Positions 10,412 through 19,726 of a stretch of DNA of 26,463 nt are shown here, one piece after another. Position 1 is the stretch's first letter. Each line of letters begins with the position of its first letter. The translations under genes were made by a program, and so were the position numbers. Below the pieces are notes generated by a model. It was given only the letters and a program-made list of their open reading frames with translations. It was not told where the DNA came from and did not search any database. The DNA comes from Plantago elongata. Its lineage: Eukaryota; Streptophyta; Magnoliopsida; Lamiales; Plantaginaceae. The DNA lies in the NCBI GenBank assembly GCA_036897095.1, contig JAYMSP010002083.1:1-26463 (forward strand), in the 5' to 3' direction.

Positions 10412-11623
10412 ATGGCAACAGAGTTAGCAATTCTTAAACCAACCATGAAGCTATCATCCTCACCTGAACTTGTTGGTTCCATTGATGATCTCTTGACTCA
10501 AATTCTGCTCCGACTTCCTTTATAGAAACTCGTTCGATCCACGCTCATCTCCAAGCATTGGCATTCTCTCATCACTAGCCCTGCCTTTCACGGTTTGCAC
10601 GTTTCTAATCAAAAAAATCTTGCAGCAGGACTTATTCTTGATCTTCTGAATACTTGTGAGTACCGTTACTTGCCATATATATATGAATATGATTACTTGC
10701 CCTTCAGTACCGAAGCTGTAACAATAAGTACAGCTCCGTTCATATCCCGTATCATGCAATCTTGCAATGGCCTAATTATCATGAATACAAGTCATTCAGG
10801 GCAGACGGCTACTGTTTGTAATCCAACAACCAAGGAATTGTCAACTCTACCCCAACTCGACGACTTCACCCTCTTTAAAGAGGACATTAGGATTCCTGGT
10901 TGCAAGGTTATGTTAATGTCTTTGGCTTTCGATCCTGCCAAGTCTCCTTATTACAAGGTCGTTTGTGTCCTACAGCATTATATCAACGATCCTTTACGCA
11001 AGAACTACGGCTACATTCACATATACTCCTCAGACACATGCCTCTGGAGAAGAATAAGCAGTGTCGCTCCAGTCACCAACCGACTTAATCTTTACGAATC
11101 AGTGTATTGGAACGGCAGTGTCCACTGAATGTGTAGATCATATCTCAATAGACATTATTTCTACCTCAACCTCGACCATGAGACAGTTGAGACAATGCCT
11201 ATGCTGCCAATCAGCCCTACAGTTGGCTGGTCAAATCCAGATTTTTACTTCGGAGAGTCGTGTGGCCATCTGCAGTTCGGTGAGATTCTTGGCCCCGGTC
11301 TGCAAGCAGATGTTTATGAACTGAAGAGAGATTACTCGGAGTGGTCTATCAAGTACCGCATTGATTTATCAGTCCTTTTCGGACCCCATGGGGACAAGTG
11401 CAACATCAAAATACATTCTGTGCTTCGCGGTAAAGAAGACAAGGATTCCTATTTGCTTTTGATGAGTTCGCGTGAAATCATGGGGTACAGTTTTGATTTG
11501 AAGACAGTCGAGACGATATACTCCATTCCCTCGAGCATGAAGGATGAACTGTTGGAATGGGAAAATCACATTATTCTTCGTTCCCGTGGATGTCAATACA
11601 TTGAATCTCTTGCTTCTGTCTAG
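10412..11623 (+). pseudogene. F-box/FBA-type protein pseudogene, two stops
   Basis: A 403-codon frame begins at ATG 10412 and ends at TAG 11623. It is broken only by TAG at 10523-10525 (codon 38) and TGA at 11126-11128 (codon 239). The N-terminus (about 20-63) is an F-box: SIDDLLTQILLRLP, then after the stop KLVR and SKHWHSLITSPAF. Downstream are F-box-associated features: SCNGL near codon 117, VCNPTTKELSTLP, SLAFDPAKSPYYKVVCV, YWNGSVH just before the second stop, YFGESCGHLQ and YELKRDYSEWSIKY. This resembles the At5g07610-like F-box group. Intact relatives bind SKP1 in SCF ubiquitin ligases. The first stop sits in the SKP1-binding domain, so no SCF adaptor would be made from this start. Absence of frameshifts suggests recent inactivation. 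Confidence 0.85.
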
Positions 11624-12593
11624 TACTTGATCGATCATTGATGTTATGTTACATGTACCTTTCTGTTAATTAGATCAAATTTCTCTCAATGTTTGAAAGT
11701 CATGGATCAGTACTTGCTGATAATGAACGTTCTCGGGTATTGAAATGTTGCCCAAAAGTAAAAAACAGAACAAAAGGCTAGCAAATTTTAAGCAATTTTT
11801 TTCCGTCCAATCCCCTAAACCTTGCATCTTGTCACCTGATGAGTAAGGGTATGGATTGAGGGACTAGCTGCAACTCGTCAGTCGTCACCAAGCCCAGATG
11901 CGCACATGACCACGAAAACCTCTTGTCTTGTGCACACTAGTAATGGCATAGTAGGCTACTCCTTTAGTTTGTGAGTGATCATATCCCAAAAAACAAATCA
12001 TAGTACTATTTTCAATGTAATTGGCACCAGATGATCTAATTAATTTGTTAAATATTATGTCTGTAAATAAATAATTAGCTTATCAATAATCTTACTGGAC
12101 AAAGTTACATTAACACTTTAGTTAGATTGAAACTACCCATTCACGTAATAATTTTAAATTTATTTTAAAAGACTTTGTCTAAATATAAAATTATTAGCTT
12201 AATATACCTATTTTAATAAAATAAATTTGTTATGTAAAACGTTTAACTGGTAGTAGTGTTGTTATGCGAGCCGAATCTTATCAAAGAGTCGGCTCGACTT
12301 AGTTCGGTAAAATTCGATAAAACTCGTATTTTTTCGAAGTTAAATTCGAGTTCGAACTCGTTACATATTATACGATGTCGTTTTTTCTTTTCCTCGTTTT
12401 GTTACAAAATATTTTTCCATTTAAAAAGTGTGATGAAATCCACAGTGCATTGAAAATGGCAGAATCAAAGATGATTTAAAACCCTTCATCACTCTTCTTC
12501 TTCTTGTTCAGTGAGGAACCCTTAAATAAAGGTCTTGTTTCCATCAAACCCCAAAAATCAAGGTTCAAACAAAGATTCCTTCTTTCACTGCAA
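11624..12593. other. intergenic and BAG-like gene 5' region
   Basis: No gene is seen. 12260-12363 is rich in GAGTCGGCTCGACTT / TTCGAGTTCGAACTCG words typical of decayed plant DNA transposons, without clear ends. From about 12480 the sequence becomes TTCTTC-rich with CTTAAATAAAGG at 12521-12532, likely the leader or core promoter of the BAG-like gene starting at 12594. Confidence 0.5.
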
Positions 12594-14740
12594 ATGGCAT
12601 CTCACCACCATTGCCACCACCACCCTACCCCCACTCCTTGCTGCTACCCCACCAACTGCTGCTGCCCTATCCCACCACCAGATCCCCACCTCCACCACCA
12701 CCACCCACCACCACCTTACCCAATCCAGACCCATCTCCCTAACCCTCCCCATTTCCAACAAATCCAATTCCAAGATCAAACCAACATCTCCGCCCTACTC
12801 CGCCGCATCGCCGCCCTTGAAACCGCCCTCCGCCGCCGCGCATTCTCCTCCCCATCCAGCTCCCTCCGCCACGCTGCTGCCCAGACTATCCAGACCCACT
12901 TCAGGGCATTCCTGCTGAGCAGATCAAGAACTCTACGCCAGCTGAAGGAGCTGGCTTGTATCAAGTCTCAGCTTGGTTTGCTTAAGTTGTCGGTTTCTGA
13001 GAGATCTTACTGCGATTACGACGGTCTTTATCGTAAAGCTAGGGCCTTGCTTGTCAAACTTGCTGCCATTCAGGTGAAAAGATCGAATCTTTATTGACAT
13101 TTTATGCATTTCTTGATGGTTAGTCATTAAAGTCAATGTGGGTTCATGTGATGCTTGAATCTTGTTATTGTAGTATTGAGAACTCAAGAGGTGATGATTA
13201 GGATCAGTTTAGTTATAGTTGAATAAAAGAGAGATCTCACTGTGATTATAATGTAGCTTATCCTAAAGCTAGAGCCTTGCTTGCCAAACTTGCTGTCACT
13301 CAAGTGGAAAGGTTGAATCTTTATTGACATGTTTTGGCATTTCTCGATGGTTAGCTAATGTGATGCTTTAATCTTGTTATTGTAGTTTGCAATTTGGTAT
13401 TGAGAACTCAAGAGGTGATGTTTGTGATCAAATTAAGAATTGGGCAGATAGGAAAAGTTTAGTTAGTTGAATAAAAAGATTCAATCTTTATTACTAACAT
13501 ATTGGCATTTCTTGATGGTTAGTCCATGTGGATTCATGTGATTCTTTATTCTTGTTATTGTAGTATGCAGATATTGAGAACTCAGAGATGGTAATTATGA
13601 TCAAATTAATATTACGTGGAACAGTTTAGGTAGTTGAATAAAACAGATTTAATCTTTATTACCAACATTTTGGTAGTTCTTGATGGTTAGTCAATGTGGC
13701 TTCATGTGATGCATTACCTGTTATTGTAATTTGCAATGAGATATTGAGAACTCAAGAGGTGATGATTATGATCAAAAGAAGATTGAGAAGATGGAACGAT
13801 TCAGTTTGTTGAATAAAAAGGATTTGTATAGGTTTATGCAAATCTTGTTTTGTAACCTTGAACGCATTAGGTTCGTTTATGTACAATTTCTATTTATGTT
13901 TTTAGAATGATCTGATGCATTATTTGTTATTATGATTTGAAGGGTTGTGATCCGATGATTAGAGATGGGAAAGCTTCAGTTAGCAGAGATTTGAATAGGT
14001 TCTTGGATTATCTTGATGGTGTTGTTGTGGAGAGAATGGAGATTTCGAGTGGTGTCAATGTGAGAGGTGTAATGAGGAATTCAAAATTGAGGGTTTTGAA
14101 TAGTGCACGTAAAATGGATAACACAGGAGGGAAATTGAAAAGAGTCAGTGAGGAGAGATTAAGGGGTCTAGTTGAGAGAATAGATAAGTTAGCTGTGGAA
14201 CTTGACGAGGAAGAAGATGAGGAAGTCGGTAGCCCTGTGAGGAGTAATTTGAATTCAAGGGTTGTAAGTAGTGTGCGGAAAATGAATAACAGGAATTATG
14301 GAGGACTGAAAAGTGTCAATATGGAGAAACTGAGCGGTTCAGTTGACAGAAATGTCAAGCTTGCTGGTGAACTTGATGAGGAAGAAGATGAGGAAATTGG
14401 TAGTCCTGTACCAAGTGATTTGCACTCTAGGATTTTAAACATTGCACATAAAATAGGTGACTATAAACTTGGGGAACCTAAGCCTACAAGTCTGCCTGAT
14501 GGGGTATCAATTGCTCAGCCGCCTGAGAGAAGGAGGGTAAGCTTTGCACAGGATGGAAAAGCCTTCCGGTCGGTGAGGAAAATTCACGAGCCTTCCTTGG
14601 ATGAAGAGGATTGTCGAGAAGTCGAAGAAATCGGATTATCTTCAAAAGAAGCTGGGGATGATGAAGAGGGTGAGCGTCAATCTGATGATGGAAGCTCTTC
14701 CCACGGAAGTGAAGCTGACTTGAGAAGCTATCGAAGATGA
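12594..14740 (+). CDS. BAG8: BAG family co-chaperone with IQ motif, BAG8-like
   Basis: Two exons, 12594-13073 (160 codons) and 13943-14740 (265 codons plus stop), joined in phase 0 across CAG|GTGAAA...TTTGAAG|GGT, give 425 residues. The N-terminus is His/Cys/Pro-rich (MASHHHCHHHPTPTPCC, then HHHHPPPP at 34-41). A helix (ISALLRRIAALETALRRR) precedes a calmodulin-binding IQ motif near 99-112 (IQTHFRAFLLSRSR). The BAG domain spans roughly 115-205 and crosses the intron (KELACIKSQLGLLKLS, YRKARALLVKLAAIQ, then SRDLNRFLDYLDGVVVERM). The C-terminus is acidic with 57-residue tandem repeats. BAG domains bind the Hsp70 ATPase domain, and plant IQ-BAG proteins also bind calmodulin. Arabidopsis BAG8 has the same His-rich start. 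The start is the ATG at 12594 (CAAATGGC). The upstream in-frame extension has no ATG. Confidence 0.88.
13074..13942 (+). repeat. BAG-like intron built of ~4 imperfect tandem units
   Basis: Intron of 869 bp. Shared words recur in order: AATCTTTATT, GGCATTTCTTGATGGTTAGT, CATGTGATGC, CTTGTTATTGTAG, ATTGAGAACTCA, GATGATTATGATCA and AGTTGAATAAAA. Units run approximately 12999-13228 (starting in exon 1), 13229-13477, 13478-13645 and 13646-13825. Units 1 and 2 include exon-like sequence; units 3 and 4 do not. Splice sites at both intron ends remain good. Confidence 0.85.
13229..13303 (+). pseudogene. intronic copy of the end of BAG-like exon 1
   Basis: This matches 12999-13073 of exon 1 almost base for base (GAGAGATCTYACTGYGATTA, then AAAGCTAGRGCCTTGCTTG and CAAACTTGCTG), 230 bp downstream. 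The donor context changed from CAG|GTGAAA to CAA|GTGGAA, and no acceptor sits directly at its 5' edge, so it should be skipped. It is a duplicated exon end left as a decoy inside the intron. Confidence 0.85.
14079..14475 (+). repeat. 171-bp (57-codon) in-frame repeats in BAG-like exon 2
   Basis: Two full units and the start of a third. Each has an S/N-R-V/I-L-N-type basic segment ending in RKM or HKI, a middle with LRGLVERIDKLA / LSGSVDRNVKLA, and the acidic block ELDEEEDEE followed by GSPV. The acidic blocks begin at 14198 and 14369, exactly 171 bp apart, so the frame is kept. This is in the tail beyond the BAG domain. Confidence 0.85.
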
Positions 14741-15289
14741 AAACCACAGCTTAGTTACAATTAATAAACATTGTGATTTGGATAATTTGACTTGATGAAA
14801 GCTATGGTAGGTTTTTTTTTTTTTTTTTTTTTTTTTTTGGTGAGTGTTTGATTTAGCTTGTTAGTTTGCGAGTGATCACTGAAAATGATCAGATGCAGGC
14901 CATTCGAACCATCGTAAGGTCATGAAGTTTATAACCGTCAGCTGTGTCATGTTTTCTCGTCTCTATTGTAATGAATCTTTCTTTGGCTGCTAAGGTTAGT
15001 GGCTTAGCTAGTTAGCTTGTATAATGACTTATGCGCATTGTGCACTTCGCTGATTAACATTGAATTGGTTGTAATCTATATTTTTTTCTCCAAAAGCTCT
15101 AGTTGTATTCATGCATCAAAGGACATGAATTGTGTCCATATACTGGTAACTTTTGGAGTACATATGCATCATAAACCCCCGAAATGATGCATTTTACCGG
15201 CTTGAAAATCACGTTACTGTCTGTCCCCAATCACATTCCAGGCCCAAGAGTTATCGTGGTGATTGGTTTAGGAAATGACCATACATTGC
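14741..15289. other. BAG-like 3' flank and intergenic, with T27 tract
   Basis: The presumed 3' UTR of the BAG-like gene is followed by a run of about 27 Ts at 14812-14838 and AT-rich sequence. The T run could be the tail of a minus-strand retroposed sequence or simple slippage. No gene is seen. Confidence 0.6.
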
Positions 15290-15600
15290 ATATTTGTCTA
15301 ATTTGTCAGCCGATTTATGTGGTTCACGTACAGGGGACGTTGCCCCACCTCTTTTGTTGAGGCCATTAACCAAGCTGGAATTAGAAAACGTATTGATGCA
15401 ACCACGAATGGCCAAACATCTAGCTGCAAACAGGTCTCTGCATCGTCTCTCTGCAGGTAGCTGACAAATGGAGAAAGACTGGTGATTTGAACTGCATCCG
15501 GAGAAATAGCTGTTCCTGCATGAAGAGCAGCTACAAAAATGCAGCAATATTTGAGCTAAAGACAAGTGAGCTCATGTCGAAACTTGCATTGAGAACTTAG
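15290..15600 (-). pseudogene. decayed nsLTP relic (copy 1)
   Basis: On the minus strand two frames together trace a type 1 nsLTP. One frame gives a signal-peptide-like CCIFVAALHAGTA and SLSPFVSYLQ, where Phe replaces the usual second Cys. The other frame continues with SNSSLVNGLNKRGG and SPVREPHKSAD, matching the family pattern LVxxLPxKCG and PYKISPSxDC. Most of the eight cysteines are gone and at least one frameshift separates the halves. It lies downstream of the intact minus-strand LTP gene at 16491-16939. Confidence 0.6.
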
Positions 15601-16348
15601 GAAACAACCAGCAGGAAGCTATGGTAATTCAGGTATGTGCAATAAGTTTGACTGGGCAATATATATTCTGGTGACACATAAATACACCATAGCTTTTCTT
15701 TACCCCCAATTCTCTAAGAATCTCCATTTGCTAAATGTATTTATCATTTGTTGTTTTTTTCCAGCATTATTAGGCCTTAAATTAGAGTGAAGTTAGAAGT
15801 ATAGCTAGGCCCAGTACATAATTTGATTACATCTTCTTCACAAGCTATGGCTTATGACAAGCTCTTATCTGACATCTCATTTGTTGGATTAAAGATTGAT
15901 CATTTTCGGACTTTAGTTTTCAACACCTGACATCTCATTGTGCATTTTATTTTTCGACATCTGACAGCGAGCAATTGGCATAAATGCTTATACTATTTGT
16001 ATCGCCATACGTAGACTGATTTTATTAATGGGAACTCTAGCAGTCTGGTATGATCAGAAGTTGCACGCCACTTTTTTGTATGCCTATGAAAAATACACCA
16101 CTTTTGTTATCTTATTCTGTTTTTTTCGAGTAGTAACTTGATGGACATTCATAAAATAAACTGGCTTATTTTCAGAATTTTCAGCACATGCTTCTTTTCT
16201 TGTTTTATATGTTAGCAATCGGAAACTGCATGTTTCTTCTGTTAGATGAGGGATCTATGGTTGTGAGAATTCAGAAATGAGGAAATAAATCATATTTTCG
16301 TATAAATTGTCTGGAGAATGGAACACATAAATCACGTAAACAAGGAGG

Positions 16349-16367
16349 AGCTCCTGTGCAAGGAGCT
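16349..16367 (-). promoter_or_regulatory. stem-loop downstream of LTP copy 1
   Basis: A perfect 7-bp inverted repeat (AGCTCCT / AGGAGCT) with a 5-nt loop lies 124-142 nt after the LTP stop codon on the transcribed (minus) strand, so probably in the 3' UTR. Its counterpart in unit 2 keeps the pairing with a changed base pair. Confidence 0.5.
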
Positions 16368-16490
16368 GCATGTCTTATTCACACACTAGTTATTGATTAT
16401 AAGAGAACATGACAAATATTAGTAGAAGTTGTATAACAGATGAAGATGAAGTTCCGCGTCTTATTTGTAGATTCTGTTACTGCAGTCTCA

Positions 16491-16939
16491 TCACTTTATC
16501 CTGCAACACAAGAAAAACCAAGTGGTTTATATCAATTTGTTCTATATCATGTTTTTGACATGATTAACATTCTTGTTAAGAATTTATCTTACTTGGAACA
16601 GTCAATTGTCGGGGTGTATGTGTAGGGGATGTCGACGTGACATTTCTTTTTTAGGCTGTCAACCAAGGTAGCATTAACGCCACCGACGCGTGTAGCAATG
16701 GTCTTGACACAAGTACAAACAGCCTGACGTGCAGGTGTGGTCTTTGCAGCAGCATGGACCCTCTTAACCCCGCCACAGCAAGCAACTGGCAGCATACCAC
16801 CTTTCTTTACATATCCAATACATGGAGAGATGCTGGCCATAACCTTACGACAAAGAGCTGCTTCTGCGTGTGGATTGTTTATGACCATGCAGCAGATAAG
16901 CAAAAGACAGGCGACTTTTACTGGAGCTGGAGTAGCCAT
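16491..16939 (-). CDS. type 1 non-specific lipid-transfer protein, copy 1
   Basis: A secreted small carrier of lipids and fatty acids in the wall and cuticle. The N-terminus is a signal peptide (hydrophobic CLLLICCMVI, cleavage after AEA at about 27). The mature part has the eight-cysteine motif C30-X9-C40-X13-C54C55-X19-C75-X-C77-X22-C100-X13-C114, as in type 1 nsLTPs. Exon 1 is 16593-16939 and exon 2 is 16491-16500. The 92-bp intron starts GTAAGAT and ends TTGTGTTGCAG on the minus strand. Splicing yields 118 residues ending SKIK. Unspliced RNA would stop two residues earlier, inside the donor (AAG TAA). An intron just before the stop is usual in this family. An N-glycosylation sequon, NAT, is at 89-91. 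It differs from copy 2 at about 15 of 116 residues. Confidence 0.93.
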
Positions 16940-17024
16940 TGCGAACTAGAGAAGAGTATTGATAGGAAACTCGTTCTGTGGGTTCGAACTGAGGTATTTG
17001 CAAAAACCCTTTTGATTTTGGGGC

Positions 17025-17033
17025 ATTATATAG
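17025..17033 (-). promoter_or_regulatory. TATA box of LTP copy 1
   Basis: CTATATAAT on the minus strand, about 86 bp before the start codon. This predicts a short leader of some 50-60 nt. The equivalent element is kept in copy 2. Confidence 0.7.
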
Positions 17034-17162
17034 AGTTTTTTCTTTGATACAGTTGAGTATCTTTTCATGCCTAACATGCTTCTCTTGCTGTAATTGGTAT
17101 TGTAACTCTTGATTTTCAGAAAAAGGTTTGCATCAAGAGTAAGATTTGAACCAAACCACATG

Positions 17163-17345
17163 GCTGTTACACCACATTTGGTTCTCACCTCGCTTAAAAG
17201 CTTGAAGTGTGCTAGTTTCTGGGGCTGTTACACCACATTCAGTTTTCACCTCACCTAAAAGATATAAGTCTGCACGTTTTTTGCTGTTAAACCACATTCT
17301 GTTTTCACCTAACCTAAAAGCTTTCAGCCTGCAATACTTTGGGGA
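17163..17345 (-). repeat. ~60-bp promoter repeat, three copies (LTP copy 1)
   Basis: On the plus strand, units begin GCTGTTACACCACATT at 17163 and 17224, and with one change at 17283. Each continues with TTTTCACCTCACCTAAAAG or variants. They lie 130-310 bp upstream of the LTP TATA box. The third unit reads ACCTAACCTAAAAG, which contains AACCTAA, a reported MYB-type site. A regulatory role is inference. Confidence 0.85.
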
Positions 17346-17661
17346 CTCTTAAACAAAAATTACATCCCGACAGTAAATGTGTAACTTGATGAATTTCTAA
17401 ACTCTTCAGGAGCTCGAGCTTCTAGCTAGCAGTGACATAAAATCTCCACACATGATGGCCATTCTATATGGGGAAGTGAACATGGTCAAAAGTAGATCTT
17501 GAATTCAAATTCATATATTGAAAATTTTCTTTTGATATCTTCAATGCATAGTGTGTTTTGGTGTACTAATCAGCTCCATCTATAGATGTACTATACAATT
17601 GATTTCAAGTATGATATTGTGCATTATACACCATATCATACAGAAGTGGGTTTACGTGCTG
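17346..17661. other. distal end of duplication unit 1, no gene
   Basis: Sequence upstream of LTP copy 1, matching 20009-20320 in unit 2. No open frame of note. It ends at the junction with unit 2. Confidence 0.7.
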
Positions 17662-17800
17662 AGAGACACTGACGGTTTGAAACTACATCACGAGTTATAG
17701 CTGCTCCTGCCTGAGGAGCAGTTACAACAATGCAGCAAATTTGCTAAAGGCGAGCAACTCAGGTGGACTTAAACTTGCATTGAAAACTGACCAGCAGGAA
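17662..17800 (-). pseudogene. truncated nsLTP relic (copy 2)
   Basis: The minus strand encodes CCIVVTAPQAGAAITRDVV, resembling an nsLTP signal peptide and mature start, followed by a degenerate segment. The homology stops at about 17662, where the duplication junction lies, so the last two-thirds present in the relic at 15290-15600 are missing. Disrupting stops are present in neighbouring frames. Confidence 0.55.
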
Positions 17801-17980
17801 ACCTATGTTAATTCAGGTATGCGCAATATATGTTCTGGTGACACATAATCCATCCATGGCCTTGCTATACACCCAGTTCTCTAAGACATTCCATTTGCAG
17901 AATGTATTTATCATTTATTGCTTTCTTCAGAATTATTAGGCCCTCAGTTAGAATGAACTTAGAAGTATAGCTTGGCCTAG

Positions 17981-18520
17981 TTAAGCACCGTGATGCTTAG
18001 AATCACCAGCAGTCGTATCGAATCTGATACGGCGGAAGGTAGTTCTCTAAACAGTTCCAGTTGTCTATACTTGTAATCTTTGCACTATTAGTTATATTGT
18101 TTTCCCAAAACTTTGAGAAGAAATCTCTGTGGATACGGGTACAGCCATACAGGTATGTTGATTTTTTCCTCCAGAAATGTAGATTCAAGCTTGTGAATCT
18201 ATACTGGTTTCAGTCTTATTTGCATAATGGTGTTATTTTTCGAAACTGAACACCAGAATTAGCTGTACGAGGAATATTGTATCAAGTTCATTGAATGGAT
18301 TAACAATTTTAGCAATAACAAGAGATTATTAGCACGACTCCTCTTTTTCGCTAGTATGATTAACACTTGAATCTTGAAAATGTTTTTATGTTAATTGTCT
18401 GAGCAATTATAAAAAGCATTGAGTGTTGTATTTGAACCAACACTTCAGCATCTTTCCCATGAACTTAAACCATGTTCTAAATCTGCCTTATAAAGCTTTC
18501 CAGTACAGCAAAAGAGACCA
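17981..18520. other. unit-2-specific segment (~540 bp)
   Basis: It begins after the shared TAGAAGTATAGCTTGGCCTAG and ends before the shared TTTCTTCACAAGCTATG. It has no terminal inverted repeats or target duplication that I can see, so it is either an insertion in unit 2 or a deletion from unit 1. It contains a splice-like pair (AG|GTATGT near 18150 and TTTTTTCCTCCAG near 18174) but no recognisable protein. Confidence 0.6.
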
Positions 18521-18991
18521 AATTTATTTCTTCACAAGCTATGTCTTATGACAAGCTCTCCATCTCTGGGATAAAGTTTGATCAGTTTCAGACTTGTGTT
18601 TTCAACATCTGATATACTATATGGCACAAATGCTTCTACTTTGTTGTATGGCGGTACACTGACCGATTTTCTCATTAACTCTAGTAGTCTGGCATGATCA
18701 GAAGTCCCAGTCTGATACTGATATTTTTATGCTTATGATACAATATACTATATCCTGTCATACCTGATCGTGGATTCTGGTTATTTTAGTTGTAACTTGA
18801 TGGACATTGGTGAACTAAACTGGTTTATTCTCAGAATTTTCAGTACATGGTCCTTTTATATATGTTATCGATCGGATTATGTTTCTTCTGTTAGATCTAT
18901 GGTTATCACTTGTAAGAAATGATGATTTAAATCATCTTTCCGTATAAATTTTCTGAGAGTGGAACGTGTAAATCACGTAACAAGGAGGAGG

Positions 18992-19010
18992 AACTCCTGT
19001 GCAAGGAGTT
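18992..19010 (-). promoter_or_regulatory. stem-loop downstream of LTP copy 2
   Basis: Inverted repeat AACTCCT / AGGAGTT with the same GTGCA loop as 16349-16367. The second pair is A-T here and G-C there, so both arms changed together. It lies about 160 nt after the LTP stop. Confidence 0.5.
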
Positions 19011-19169
19011 GCACGTCTTATTCACACACTAGTTAAAGATTACTAGAGAACGTGACAAAGACTAGTACAAGTTGCATAACTGATGCCAGGATGAATATCG
19101 TAACCCAAGAACAGTCTCATGCAGGTGGAGCTCCATGTCTTATTTGTAGATTATGTTGATGAAGTCTCA

Positions 19170-19628
19170 TCACTTTATCCTGCAACACGAGAAAAACAAA
19201 GTGGTTTTATAGCCTCTCTATTTCATTCTAATTCATGTTTCTGTCATAAGTACTAACGTTCTTGTTAAAAATGTATCTTACTTGGAACAGTCGATTGTTG
19301 GGGTGTATGTATAGGGGATGTCGACGTGACATTTCTTTTTGAGGCTGTCAACCAAGGTAGCATTAACGCCACCGATGTGTATAGCAATGGCCTTGATACA
19401 AGTACAAACAGCCTGACGGGCAGGTGTGGTCTTTGCAGCAGCATGGACCCTCTTAACCCCACCACAGCAAGCAACCGGCAGCAGACCACCTTTCTTTACG
19501 TACTTAATACATGGAGAGAGGCTGGCCATAACCTTACCGCAAGGAGCTGCTTCTGCGTGGGGATTGGCTATGACCATGCAGCAGATGATCAGTAGACAGG
19601 TGAGTTTAACTGGAGTTGGAGTAGCCAT
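19170..19628 (-). CDS. type 1 non-specific lipid-transfer protein, copy 2
   Basis: Paralogue of the gene at 16491-16939 with the same structure. Exon 1 is 19282-19628 and exon 2 is 19170-19179, with a 102-bp intron (GTAAGAT...GTGTTGCAG on the minus strand), for 118 residues ending SKIK. The signal peptide ends at AEA (25-27), and all eight cysteines sit at the same positions (30, 40, 54/55, 75, 77, 100, 114). Residues 86-116 are identical to copy 1, including the NAT sequon and PYTYTPTIDCSK. Differences cluster in the signal peptide, early mature region and 78-85. Lys42 replaces Gly and Pro29 replaces Leu, so surface charge and the N-terminus differ slightly. Both copies look functional, with intact promoters and splice sites. 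Confidence 0.93.
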
Positions 19629-19718
19629 TGTGAACTATAGAGAAGAGAATTGACAGGAAACTGGTTCTGTGGGTTCAAATTGAGGTATGTGCAAAAAGCC
19701 TTTTGGTTTTGAGGCAAT

Positions 19719-19726
19719 TTATATAG
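19719..19726 (-). promoter_or_regulatory. TATA box of LTP copy 2
   Basis: CTATATAA on the minus strand, about 90 bp upstream of the start codon, at the position equivalent to the TATA box of copy 1. Confidence 0.7.

Larger units (their letters stand above)
15470..17661. repeat. LTP segmental duplication, unit 1
   Basis: About 2.2 kb that aligns along its length with 17662-20320. Matches include the relic region (AGCTGYTCCTGC), GTTAGAAGTATAGCT, CACAAGCTATGKCTTATGACA, the stem-loop, the whole LTP gene with its intron, the TATA region and the ~60-bp promoter repeats. It ends at CAGAAGTGGGTTTACGTGCTG, matching the end of unit 2. Confidence 0.88.

Noticed and set aside
11129..11623. Separate gene starting at the ATG at 11129
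   Set aside because: It continues the F-box/FBA frame directly after an in-frame TGA. The content is the C-terminal half of the same domain, so it is part of the pseudogene.
12504..12593. Extended start for the BAG-like protein
   Set aside because: The upstream in-frame stretch begins with TTG, not ATG. The first ATG in good context is 12594 and gives the His-rich start known for BAG8.
16737..17047. Plus-strand open frames overlapping LTP copy 1, and the equivalents at 19326-19653
   Set aside because: Shadows on the opposite strand of intact eight-cysteine LTP genes. They look alike in the two units only because the LTP genes are duplicated.
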